A DNA stretch of 64,000 nucleotides from Alitta virens. Taxonomy: Eukaryota; Annelida; Polychaeta; Phyllodocida; Nereididae. Shown here one piece after another: positions 1 through 11,108 of this stretch. Numbering within the stretch: position 1 is the first letter of the stretch; every line of letters begins with the position of its first letter. The translations under genes and the position numbers were made by a program. Under the pieces are notes generated by a model. That model was not told the DNA's origin and did no database searches. It was given only the letters and a program-made list of their open reading frames with translations. Where the stretch lies: assembly GCA_932294295.1 (NCBI GenBank), contig OW028573.1, forward strand, positions 69,851,829 through 69,915,828. The letters run 5' to 3'.

Positions 1-303
1 TTGCTGCAAGCTTTGTACAACACGAAAGGCAAAAGTCACAACCCCAGGGGCATATCGCCCCCCCCCCCCCCACCTGTAGAACCACCCCCTTGCTTGACAT
101 GCCCCTCCCCTTTCCCAACACCTGTAACGCACGCACATTACGTTTTACAGCAGCTCTTTAGACTCTTCTCAGACATATGTCCCCAGGTAGTAACTTTCTT
201 TCTTTCTCTCTTGTCACCGAGTTACCTGCACAGCAAACTCCTATAAAATCTTTTAAACATCTTTCTGAAATACAGAAAAAAGTTGACTGAAATTCATACT
301 TAC
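1..303 (-). other. Intron after the RRM2 exon (partial)
   Basis: Runs off the left edge. Begins in the transcript with GTAAGTATG. Contains a 14-base C homopolymer at 58-71 on the plus strand (G in the transcript). No gene seen. Confidence 0.8.
58..71 (+). repeat. C14 homopolymer
   Basis: Uninterrupted run of 14 C, inside the left-edge intron. Confidence 0.9.
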
Positions 304-355
304 TGTTCTTGTTAAATGTAACTATCCGCAACACCTGGCCATATCTCGAGAAGAT
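304..355 (-). CDS. PTBP: PTBP exon: RRM2 α1 end and β2 (QIFSRYG to VTFNKN)
   Basis: A 52-nt exon with acceptor TTTCATTGCAG and donor A|GTAAGT. It reads IFSRYGQVLRIVTFNKN plus one base, so it starts in phase 0 and ends after the first base of a codon. Vertebrate PTBP has IFSKFGTVLKIITFTKN at the same place, where the residue that follows is Asn. The segment completes α1 and forms β2 of RRM2, a domain that binds short CU-rich motifs. It follows directly on the exon at 2608-2736 (…DVLKQ|IFSRYG). The next exon, carrying RNP1 of RRM2, is beyond the left edge. Confidence 0.95.
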
Positions 356-1693
356 CTGCAATGAAACAAGAACAGCATCAGCATAAGACGGTACAGTATT
401 CTAAGTCGATAAGATTGGAGAAAGCAATACAATGTACTTTGTAAGAGACACAAGGCAAGAGTAGAGGAGGGGATGCTGCAAGGAGCGGTCACATTATTCA
501 GACTCAGGCAGCAAGAGACGAGAGTTAGACAGCCACGGTGTTGGGTTACCTGCAAGAGATGCAGTTGAGTGGCAGGAAGCAGGGAGTTGCAGAGGCAGGT
601 GAGCTTGGGATGCGGAAGTGGGATGGTTAGATGCTGATCAAGGAGGCTCGTCAAGTGGCCTCATTAGCCAAGGCATTGTTATGTGAGGCGAGTTGCCAGT
701 GTTCCCAAAGTGAAGGCCTGGCCTCCCGTCACCACCTCGCTGGCTGGCCTGCTCCTGCATGCTGATGCCTCCCAGCTTCTCTAATCACTACAAGCCAGCT
801 GAATCATCAGCACCAGCTTAAGACACTGAGCCCACCCTGTCAACCCTCTCCGGGGGCTGCCATAATCAGCGACTTGGGAGGCTGGCTCTCTCCTCATATG
901 GGCAAAAATGCAAGCATTGGTAAACATATGCAGTGGGTCCCTGGGGCCATCAAAGGGGGCAGGACCTCCATCAGCACAAAACGAGCTGCCTGTCTTCTCA
1001 CCTGACTTCTTAGTGAACCTTGAGCGTTTCACTTTCTGCAACTCCAGTTACCAACTCAGCTGGCTGGCAGTGGCTGGAAGGGATGGGCCTGTGGCGCCTT
1101 TCTACCCACATAGACTGCAAGGACTTGGCTGCACGCACTCATGTTACCAGCAGGAATCAGAGGCTGCTGAAGCTTAGCAGTTAACTGAGCATCTCTGCGT
1201 GACCTTAATGGCATCTTGTCCTGCAGCCCATGAGCAGCTCCCCAGCCAATGCACAGAGCATTGTGATGAGAGACAAGCAAATGGCCAAAAGGTCACATTT
1301 CTTCTTTTAACAATGACAGTGTCCAGCACAACTGGCCAGTGTCCGACTTCAAGCTTCAGGTTTCTTTACCTAACATCCTGTGCTGACCATTACTGAACAG
1401 CCTGGCGCAAGCCCATCTACATTGCATAAGAGGCAGACGTGGTCAATGGTCACTCAGTGCTGTGTTGTGTCCAGTGCACCATGAGTACACAAAGCAGCAT
1501 CATTACCGTATGTAATAGACTAGTAGTCGACTAAAAAAAACACAAAACTAATGCGATCTTTCAATTCAAATTATTCCTGCCAAGCTGACGCAAGATGCAG
1601 GAATGCTAATTGTGGTCGGATTTTTTACAGAGTCACGGTTTCCTACTATTTTAATGATGTGACAAATGAGGTTTCAGTCACAAGGACTGTAGC

Positions 1694-1708
1694 GGGGGGG
1701 GGGGGGGG
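1694..1708 (+). repeat. G15 homopolymer
   Basis: Uninterrupted run of about 15 G. Confidence 0.9.
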
Positions 1709-2242
1709 TGGTGATTAAAAAGTCACAAGACCACTGCTCTGTGACTGTCTGTGACTGAAAACTGTGACTGCGGAGCTTGTGAGGACAAACAGAGCCAATG
1801 GCAGGATGCTCTTTTGACAGTTGTGATGAAGATGGCTTGGTGGTCCTGCTGCAAGGCCCCTGGTGTCAGAGGGTCAGCCAGCCTCTGTGGGCTCCATTCA
1901 TCATCCTGTGTCCCACAACCTTTGATATCAGAGCCACCTCCAGTTTCAAAGGCGCACACACCCATCATGCCATCAGCAACAGGCTTCCTCGCCTGACAAT
2001 CCCTCCTTCGCCCATAATCAAATCTCAACTTTCATTACCAACCATCTTTTCATTATAAGGATACTCTGAAATAACCAAAAACTGTTTGTTCTATCTGCAT
2101 AGCAAATCTATGCAATTATCTGGGAATGGATTTCATGGCAATGCAGTTGACTTTTGCAACTTCTACAGGCTAAAATCAACACTCAGTTAATTGATGGGAG
2201 GGCTTTACAAGCAGTGGTTCACACAGGCTGAGTTAAAGAGAA

Positions 2243-2256
2243 GGGGGGGGGGGGGG
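2243..2256 (+). repeat. G14 homopolymer
   Basis: Uninterrupted run of 14 G, about 0.35 kb from the RRM2 exon. Confidence 0.9.
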
Positions 2257-2578
2257 TGGGTTGTAGGTGATGAATCTAGCTGAAGCCTGCCCCCCTCCCC
2301 CTCTTTGCCCAGTGTTACAGTGTTACAAGAAGGCAAAGACGAATGGGGCAAGGCTGGGGTGAAGCATGTTCTTGGCCACCAGTTATGACCCGAGTGGCAC
2401 CAGGCTTGTCAGGAAGTGGGTCTTTTCTTGCCCCCGATATGAAGCACGTCTCCTCCATCATCGCATGTCAGCTAGTCACAGGAAGCTGTCACAGCATTGC
2501 GAGTTAAGGCAAAGACGGGGTCGGCCAGGAATACATGCACCTTTGGGGCTTGGGGATTTGTCCTGTTAATTATTAAAG

Positions 2579-2600
2579 ATGGAAAATAGAAAGACAAGGA
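2579..2600 (-). promoter_or_regulatory. CU-rich element after the RRM2 exon donor
   Basis: The transcript reads TTGTCTTTCTATTTTCC beginning about 8 nt after the donor at 2607, including the PTB motif UCUUUCU. Confidence 0.35.
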
Positions 2601-2607
2601 TGCCTAC

Positions 2608-2736
2608 CTGTTTGAGGACATCGATGGTGACTGGGTACATCATGTGCTCTATGATGACTCTGAGCACGACTTTGGGTTCCTCCATGCTCCCCATCAACTG
2701 CTGGGCTGCTTGCAAAGCTGCTTGTGCTCCGGCGTT
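2608..2736 (-). CDS. PTBP: PTBP exon: RRM1-RRM2 linker and start of RRM2
   Basis: A 129-nt, phase 0-0 exon of 43 codons. The acceptor is TTTTATTTTGCAG and the donor CAG|GTAGGC. It starts NAGAQAALQAAQQ, keeping the AQAALQA motif that follows RRM1 in vertebrate PTBPs, then a short linker (LMGSMEEPKV), then RRM2 β1/RNP2 VLRVIIEHMMYPVT and the start of α1 (IDVLKQ). Vertebrate proteins read VLRIIVENLFYPVTLDVLHQ here. The alanine- and glycine-rich part of the linker is roughly 15 residues shorter than in human PTBP1. A CU-rich stretch lies just after the donor in the transcript. Confidence 0.96.
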
Positions 2737-5700
2737 CTGCAAAATAAAATCAACGGCCATTATCACCAACCAAACCAACATTATTATCCCAGTCCTCCCC
2801 TCTGCATTTAGCGGCTAAAACGTGACATCGATGCTAAACCCAGTGCCTCAGTTCCACAATGAATTCCAAATAAATTGAGGAGCGCTTCCTTTAAAACTTG
2901 CGTGGCAAAAATTTAGAAAGCTGTCCTAATTAATATGGATTTAGTGAAATTTCCTGAATGTAAAATCCACTCTGATATACATCAATTATGTTTTGGAAAT
3001 CCTGAACGGTGAGCATTATTATGTGGCGTGGCAATCAATACTGAAAGCAGCTAGCCAGATCTGAATACCCAGGCAGAACAACTACAAAGCAGAGAATATT
3101 AAGACATGAACAATGTTAACTACAGTTTGAAACATCCTTGGCAAAGCAGCAACTCGTGGAAATGCAGAGGGAACGCTGGAAGTTTGACGAATCGATGAGA
3201 GTGATGCAACAGGAATGAAGCCACCGGCTGGTCGTCACTAGGTGAATGAAGCTAAATGATCAGGCCACGCAGTCCACAGACTGATAGAGTCAGATAGACC
3301 CGCTAACTTTAACGGAAATTATCAGTAAATTAACACGATATGATGTCGACAAGCGCCACTACATGTTGTATACAGTACCTTCCTCAAATGGACCAGGATA
3401 TCATGTGAGAGAACATGTCCCGGCCGCAAATACCCATCACTTGAAAATATACACGCTTTTACAAGTGACTAGTGAGTCATGCTGACCCGCTTTTGTTAAC
3501 TGTTATAATATTGATCCTGTTGGTGTATGAATAGCACGGCCTTATGTCAGCACTTCATGATGTATACGCGTCAGGTATTCGCATCAGCCAGCTTTCATTC
3601 AGCAGCTTTCATGCAGCATATATAAAGCATTAAAGGAGCATTGTGCGCTTCAATAAAATGGCCCAACATCTGACACGTGAAGCCAACCACTGATGGAGAG
3701 ATAATTAAAAGAAATGTCACATCAGAAAGGGGTAAGGTGGTATTGGCTGCTGTTGCTGCAGGCCCTGGCAGGATGCTGCGGGGCCAAGGATGTCAACCAT
3801 CATCACAGGTATGAATAATTCCCAGTGGGCGCCCACAGCATGTTAGTGAGATTTGAAGGAGTGTGCATGCATGATAAGACAAGAGAACAGCCTCTTAAAC
3901 AGCATCAGCAGCAGCTGCAATTAGCAGTGCTCCCTCCCTTTGACAAATCCAAAGTTTTTGCAAGTACCTGCATGTGAAGGACGTAGGCTGACTCCATGGC
4001 AAGCAGCGGCTGACCACACTGGTATGACTGGTAAACACTGGTAAGAGTGCAAGGTAAGAGTGGTAGACGGGTACGTGCTGTCCCAGTCAGTCGGAGCTGA
4101 AGCACTGATGCGGACAGGGAGGGAGGAGGGGAGGGATGGAGCGACGGCGGCTAGCCGGTCATCCCCATCTCGCCACTAACACAATCAATATCCCACTAGT
4201 CGAGCGGATTAAATTTTCATGATCACCGCGCAGCCATGCTCTGTAAGTGATGTGGCCCCGCATGTTTACAGACGTCAACGGCCACCGCAGAAGCAGAAGC
4301 AGCTAATGCTAGAGGGGCAGTCAGCAAGCCCTCGGGGGCACCTAACACAGGCCCCCTTGCCCAAACAAAACCTTAACCAAAATACACACAATGCTTGACT
4401 GACAGACTGACTGCATGGGATGGGACGAGACTGAATGACTGGCTGGCTGACTGACTGCACATGTCGCCCCGCTGCTCTCTAAAACCAGACCATCATACAT
4501 ATAATCACCGGCTGGGACTTTTTGTTCCTGGGGGGCAAGAAAAAGCCAACGACATTTGGGATGGCTGAAGAGAGCAGCTGATGAGTTTTCCAGGGAGATT
4601 ACCATCCTCTCTGGAACACGATCGCTTCCAGTACAAAGATCAACAAGATTGTAAGCTGCAGCGACCAACTCCCTACAGCAGCTGCGGCGGCCTAACCAAC
4701 GATCGCTCATCGATCCTAAATTACTGGCTACGCTTTTAATCGCTCTGCACGCTCTATTAGCATATTGCCGATTCAACTGCCCATAATAAAGAGAAAACAA
4801 AGCAGTGGATCGATCGGACAAATGTGGGTCTTTGATCAAGTGCAGGTGCAGCAAACAGACTTACATCACACCTTATGTACACGCATGCATACTTGTGGAC
4901 CACAGGGCCAGTGCACATGAAAGCACATGAAGACCCATGGTCAAGCATTAGGGGGGGGGGAGCACTTGTTCAGTTATTGGTCAAGCGTGAGAATTCAATT
5001 AGGGCCAGAGGTTATATATGCCAACGCGCCCTATCGCCATCAAGCGCTCATGCAAATTGAATTATAATCTTAGTGTGCTGCTCGGTAATGGTGGGTAAAA
5101 AGTAGAGGAGCAGAGGGCTCTGTGAACTGGCCACCAATGGCCCTGATACAATTAAGGCAAAGGCAGGATGGTGAGAGAGATGCCCCTGGCTACGACTCTG
5201 ATCGCAGGCTAGGCCAGCATGATGAGCCCTGCCCCAATGCTTGGATGGAGTCGGCTGCATCTCCAGCAAGCTGGTCAGGGCCATTTGGGGCCACTTGAGA
5301 GTCTCTCGGTCTTACTGGGTGACTAAATAGTTGGAGGAGTAGCGTGGCATTAACAGACTGGCAAGGACGCCGCTGGGCAAACTATGAAAGCTGACAATCA
5401 GGTGATGATAGCAGGCGGCGTGGGTAGGACAGGGGGGAGGCAGGAAACCTGTGAACCCCGTGGATCTCAAGGACTGCAGGCAGACGGCCTCCGACAGCAC
5501 ACGACTCTGGTGGGCGATCAAATGCAGCCCAGACCTTGTGGGGTAAAGGCATGCCACCGCAGCAGACCGAATTACAAATCTTGTGAAATCTGCCTGGCTC
5601 TCTCCAACACCTCTTAACATGCTTCGCACAAGGCAGCTAGCTCAGGGCTGGCCAATATCGACTTGCTGAAGTCACATTAGTGATGGACCTGGCACAACAT

Positions 5701-6024
5701 CAACCCGCTATCTGCATCTATTCCTTGCTGCCAATTGCATGTTGCTTTTGTAGCTCAGAGCACAAACGAAATGACGCTCACTTGGCGCTTTTGACAGGGC
5801 GTTTCACAAACCTATTAGTGGCAATTGACTAATTAACTCAGCCTACATCGATTGTTAGCAAAGTAGCAGAGGTTTTGAAGCACAAAGCCCCCTGCTTGGC
5901 AGCCTTTGTTTGGCCCAACAGCAGCAAATGCTGCGCAGGTAGTGATTTCACAGAGCTAGCTAGCTGGCTGCTCAGAGGGTTCAACAAAGAGATTCAACAA
6001 AGGAGCTAGGCGGATGGGACTTAC
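2737..6024 (-). other. PTBP intron, 3.3 kb
   Basis: Intron between RRM1 and the linker exon. It contains a G10 run (4951-4960) and a degenerate GACT/GGCT-rich patch near 4394-4460. A 170-codon open frame on the minus strand here (4342-4854) has no domain or splice logic and is treated as chance. Confidence 0.85.
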
Positions 6025-6165
6025 CTGACTTGAGGATTCGGTTTTAAGCTGCTCGTGATTGGAGAACTGGATGTAGATAGTGCGCCCTCGGATCTGGGGC
6101 TTGTGTTCTGTGTAGTAGTTGGCCATCGTCGTAGCAGTATTGATGTCGGCCATCTCTAGCAAAGC
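6025..6165 (-). CDS. PTBP: PTBP exon: RRM1 second half (RNP1 to β4)
   Basis: A 141-nt, phase 0-0 exon of 47 codons, with acceptor CTTTGGTTTCAG and donor CAG|GTAAGT. It begins ALLEMAD, the RNP1 strand (vertebrate AFIEM, Drosophila AFIEMADE), followed by α2 (INTATTMANYYTEHKPQIRG), β4 RTIYIQFSNHEQLKTE and SSSQ. Vertebrate PTBP1 has GQPIYIQFSNHKELKTDSSPNQ here. The MADxxTAT spelling is closer to the fly protein than to the vertebrate one, which argues against a vertebrate source. It joins the exon at 20596-20742 to make a full RRM1. Confidence 0.96.
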
Positions 6166-6860
6166 CTGAAACCAAAGCAACAACATTCGTGAATATGTGA
6201 TGTTAGCTACATCTGCGTTCTCTCTACACAAAGCTTTAATGTATACTCGCCTTCCGCAATTTGACAAAGTGCACAGGGTTTGAAATGGAGAGAAAAGAAA
6301 ACGAGAAGAAAAGGCAAGGAAGCCAGGGCGCTCTGTTCACTGTGATCACTGTTGGTTGGCTGGTGGTAAGGAAGGGCCTGAGGAGAAAGGGCCAATCCGC
6401 TTCCTAAAACAATTATTCCAGGCCATTCTCTTGTAATTATAACAGACTTGCAAAAACTGCAGACTGGGAAGCTGGCATATGGGCTGTGTGGGTTGAAGAG
6501 GACTATTCGGATCCAGAGCATCCAGTCAAACTGCAAGTCCCTGAGAAGTTTGGCAGCATCAAGAAGGGGGAATCCATCATTGATCACGGCAAACACCATT
6601 AAGTGACCTGTTGTCATCAAACATTCAAAGGCGCCGATCCTCTTTCCCTCTGAGAACTGTTTCATTTCCTGCATCCTCGCCTTTCAAAATCGACTATCCT
6701 CCTTACTCCCTGCGACTGGCATTAGCAGGAGGCTTAAAGTCAATCCCTTTATATGAAGATAAAGGGATATGGTTAATGGTGTAAAGCAGGAGTTGCCATG
6801 GGGACAGGCAGAGGTGTGTCATGTGGCCGCTAGATAGACAGAATGAATGAAGAATGACGC

Positions 6861-6888
6861 TGCTTGCCAGTGCTTGCCAGTGCTTGGG
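6861..6888 (+). repeat. 10-bp tandem repeat, about 3 copies
   Basis: TGCTTGCCAG twice, then a partial TGCTTGGG. Confidence 0.8.
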
Positions 6889-7020
6889 AAAACCTCAAAG
6901 GAGATCAGGGGATTGCCTTGCCAACGCACCCTATGGCCAAATTGCATGGCAGCACAGCCTTTTGACGGGAGACCCTGCTGCTGCAGCCTGCTGCAACTCT
7001 TGCAAATGGCGAGAATTCAC

Positions 7021-7050
7021 ATCGTGTCACACCGTGTCACATCGTGTCAG
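7021..7050 (+). repeat. 10-bp tandem repeat, 3 copies
   Basis: ATCGTGTCAC, ACCGTGTCAC and ATCGTGTCAG in tandem. Confidence 0.85.
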
Positions 7051-7372
7051 ACGTAATATTGAACTGCAAGGGAAGGTCCCCCACCAGTTAGTCAGTCGTG
7101 TGCTGCAGTGCCTTGCACGCATGCATGGCCTACCCCCCTTCCCCGCTTCTTTCCCAAAATGCTTTCGCCGTAGGACAGCCAGGTCACCTGTTTCCTGCTG
7201 CAGGACGCGCTTGGCCTTTACTCGCCTGTCCATCTTGGCTCATCAAATAAATAATGAATACAGAACAACATCATTATCTGCACCTTCGTCCCCAACTCCA
7301 TACAAAACCATCAATTATGCACCTGAAAAACTCACACAAGGGCCGACTCGGAGGCTTGCAGATGTGTTCAGC

Positions 7373-7428
7373 GCTTGGCTACTACGGCTTGGCTACTATG
7401 GCCTGGCTACTATGGCCTGGCTACTATG
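7373..7428 (+). repeat. 14-bp minisatellite, 4 copies
   Basis: Four head-to-tail units of GCYTGGCTACTAYG: copies 1 and 2 differ at one base, 2 and 3 at one, and 3 and 4 are identical. Confidence 0.9.
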
Positions 7429-8873
7429 CACGAGTTAAATGAAACAAGGCAAATGTTGACTCGCTCATTCCTATTAGTGTCTGCTTTCATCCTCTTACTA
7501 CTGAATATTAATTCCTTTGTGGTGCGTACACGCATCTTAAACTCTTGCCTGGCCTGTGATTCTTGGGCTTCATTCATTATGGAAGGGCCATCTGCCTGTA
7601 GAGACCCAGAGGGCCTTGATGAGGGCCTAGCACACGCAGCGCCACTGCTTGGGCCACTGCTCGGGCGCTGCCCTTTTCATCCGCTTTCTATTAGCACCTC
7701 GACCGGCTGAATGGAAGGAAATCACGGCCATATTCCACAGGTAATGGGTCATGCCAGTCGCCCCAGCCCAACTCCATATCTGCAATGAGAATATCAGAGG
7801 AGACCCATTGACTGGTGCCCCAAGCGCCCACCCGACCTCACTCACCCAGCATCACTTACAGTAGCCCGCTCAGCATCTCTTTGCTGCTGCGCGTTTCATC
7901 TGGATGCAGATAACACTGCAAGAAGCAGCGGCATCACACAAGGCTCTGCAGGTCACCTTGATTTTATGCCACCATGCCATATTCAGAGAGCACCGTCAGA
8001 GAGCATCATCTCCCCCCCTCCCCAGCTTCTTTCATCATCGTAGGCGCCTCCTCCCCTTCCCCCCTCCTCTCCTCCTCTCCTTTACTTCTCTCCTTTGCTC
8101 CTCACTTCGCAGTTTTTCAATTTTCCGCACCTGAATTGGCACTTTGAAAGGCGCCGTGCAGAGCAGAGGGGGGAAGACGAGGCGCTTCTCTTGTCTGCCT
8201 TTGATTGGCGACAAAGTGACACCAGGCAGGGAGAAAAACTGCACAGGAACACTATTGATCCCAGCAGGTGTATTAAATCTTTTGTTGGATTTGCAACAGA
8301 GCGCAATGTCTCCTGCGGACACACTTCTCATGATGTAGATGGGAACAGAGTGGAGAACATGGCCAGTAAGCCTAGCCTTTCATCAATACAGCCATTACGT
8401 TCCATTTGTAGACAGCAAACCCCATTCCCAGTCAGTGTGGCCTTGATTTGTCTGTCACACATCTGCCATGATATACAAGTCCCATATATGCCATGTGCAC
8501 CAGCGTCTCAAATAAAACCGACCAGAAGGCCATTGTGGGGAAGCAATTGTAGCATTTGTCTCAGCAGGCATGCCGCCAGCACCACAAAGCTAGCACAGCA
8601 AGCCCCGCAAGACATCGTGATATGCCATGATGATAAGGCAACAGTCTCTCTGTAATTCGAGCAATCTTTTTGTTGGGCAACTTGCAACTAACTTTCAGGG
8701 GCCTTTTTACACGAATCTTGTGAGCGTTGGAAAAGAACGTCACTTTGTGTAAGGAGCTGGCGTGATTAGAGGAATGTGAACGTGTTCTAATTAAGGCTGG
8801 AGACATGCGAACGGCCCAGCTGGCTGCACGGCCACCTACCTGCGAGGCACCACACTCCACCAAACAGCACAGG

Positions 8874-8931
8874 CACCAGACCCAGCACCAGGCCCAGCAC
8901 CAGGCAAAGCACTAGGCAAAGCACTAGGCAG
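8874..8931 (+). repeat. 12-bp tandem repeat, nearly 5 copies
   Basis: Units CACCAGACCCAG, CACCAGGCCCAG, CACCAGGCAAAG, CACTAGGCAAAG and a partial CACTAGGCAG. The copies change stepwise along the array, as expected from local slippage. Confidence 0.9.
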
Positions 8932-11068
8932 CTCGATTCGCCAATAAGACAGAAGGCCAACTCAGGGACATTCTTGACAGAAAGAAAGAGGGGAAAAAGG
9001 GACATCTTGTCTCCTTCTCTTTCCCACGTTTACTCTTTCATCTACTCCGCAGAGCTTTCATGCTTCTGCACTTCTTGAATTTTGCTCAATATTCGCATGC
9101 TGCATTCACGAACACCTGTGTCACACCACGCTCACATAAACAACATAACTGCCACGTCAATGAAATGTGTGCAGTTGATGTTGCTGAAGCATATTCTCAG
9201 AGTTAAGCAGGCTTAAAATTAAACCTGTTGCACATATATAATGTACATATGTATCAGTTTCGCCTTATAAGCCGCATATGCTAGAATATGAAAATATAAG
9301 CCAACTGCAAAAGTATGACACATGAACTATATATAAACATGGATTAATTTTCTTGCTCCAGTTTGCAATCTTGTGGCAGGACGGGATGGGCCGATGGCGG
9401 CAGCAGCAGCAGGAGATGCTAGTGACAGGATGCAGGGCATTAAAGAAGGCACACCTGTCTGTCCTGTCATCAGCAGGGATGAGGAGGCAGACAACGTCTC
9501 ACCTGCCCCATGCGTCTCATCACGTTCAGTCCAGCTGCCTGGCCACTAATTCCCGCCATATGCAGCGCGCCTTTTGACATTGACTGGCACGTCCTAATTA
9601 TCCCCTGCCTCATCAAAACACACCTGGGCTCCCTCTGCTTCCGTAGCCCTGCTTCCTCAACTGCATCTCTCCTCCATCTCCTTGTGATCCCTGGGATCTC
9701 CACTCTGTTTATCCCATTACTCAGAGCAGTTTATCACACCTCGCCATACACACAGCACAAGACCCTTCCACCTTATCTTCTTGTTCTTAATGTTTACAGA
9801 GTTAATCATGCCTATCAATTGCCCTGTCTCCTTGGTTTACCTTTACATTTGAACAACACACCCCACCTCCTTCCATCCTATTAATTTGACCCTTTTTTCA
9901 GGCAGTTAAACGGATCGGTAATTTTGTTTATCACATTTCACCTTCATTGGCAATTCGAGATCATCCCATTTGGAAGCATTTGATGAGCCATTCTCGTTAG
10001 CCCCCGATGCATGCAACACCACTTACAATTTATGTTTATCGCATTGTTTGGGCTTAATCTGCAATTCCCCCGTTTACATAATTCTGATGTAGTCCATGGG
10101 CGGCTGAAATTGTCCATGCCACTCGTGCGAGTTCATTCGCTCTTGATTGTCTCCAGTATTTGCAATGACTCGGGCATACACGTTTATGGGGTAGAGAATC
10201 GACGATCAAGTGTTGTTGTTGGACAACAAAATATCATTTTATTATGGAGGGAGGGAGGGAGCGACAGAGCGACACTGTCAGAAAGCCTGGCTAACGAGTG
10301 AATTTTTATCATCGGAAGCTAGGCAAGCATCATGGGACCTCTGAGCAATCATGAAGCCCTGGCAGGGTCAATATTTGTCCAAGTAGTGCTGGTGTACATA
10401 GGACACAAAGGCCCCGTCCACCTTAATGACGCGCCTCATTCTATGCAATGTTCACAAACAAGGGCAGGTCGCTCGTGCGTCCATCCAGCCTTTTATACAG
10501 ATAGGTGAACTTTGTGCAGGCGGATTGCACTCGGTGATTGCTTTGTCGTGTTTGTGCATCGGCTGTTGCTGTATCTGTAGGGCTGCTGATACAGGTCTCA
10601 TCACTTTGAGGCTGAGTGATGGTCAGGGCTGGCCACAGAGTCCTCTGCTAATGTCGTTTGGGGGGCAGGGTGGTGTGGGCGTTCTCACCTGGTGCGGCCG
10701 CACTTTGGTTTTGTGCTGGAATTAAGCGATAGCCTGTCAGAGAGATGTATGAAGGACATATCCCCTCCGCAGCACCTTTGACCAGCACCTTTGACCGAGC
10801 GTTCACCTGACCTGGGCAGCCCGTCAATGTCCACTCACCAGCCTTGATAATGATCTCACAGGTGTCCAACTCTTCAGGCCTGAGCGATCCTCACTGCATC
10901 TGCAGGCAGACTGCCCTTGCAACCTCCCTGGTCATCAAATTGCGTGAGGCCAATAGAGCAAGCGCGTGGCCAAATCCACGCAATTCGCTAATGCATTTCC
11001 TGGGCAAAAAGTGTCAAGCGTAACGTGAGCGTTTCACAGCTCTTCTCAGCTCATCACCATTTATGCCA

Positions 11069-11108
11069 CACAGTGGAACACACTGTTCACCACACACTGT
11101 CCACTGTG
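11069..11108. repeat. Short inverted repeat CACAGTGGA / TCCACTGTG
   Basis: Perfect 9-bp arms separated by 22 bp. No terminator or insertion element is implied. Confidence 0.6.

Larger units (their letters stand above)
356..2607 (-). other. PTBP intron, 2.25 kb
   Basis: Intron between the two RRM2 exons. It holds two long G runs (1694-1708 and 2243-2256) and, next to the 5' splice site, a CU-rich element. Open frames here are short and unconvincing. Confidence 0.85.

Noticed and set aside
6854..7438. Longest open frame in the window (194 codons, plus strand)
   Set aside because: It runs through the tandem repeats at 7021 and 7373, has no recognisable domain, low-complexity transitions and no flanking splice logic. 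Several frames of 150-195 codons are expected by chance in 64 kb.
8095..8655. 186-codon plus-strand open frame
   Set aside because: Unstructured mix of residues with many Cys and His, no family resemblance, no splice sites at its borders.
9470..9703. Minus-strand frame ending at CAG|GTGAGA
   Set aside because: The peptide has no similarity to PTBP, the acceptor is missing, and the RRM1 exons on either side already join without a gap.
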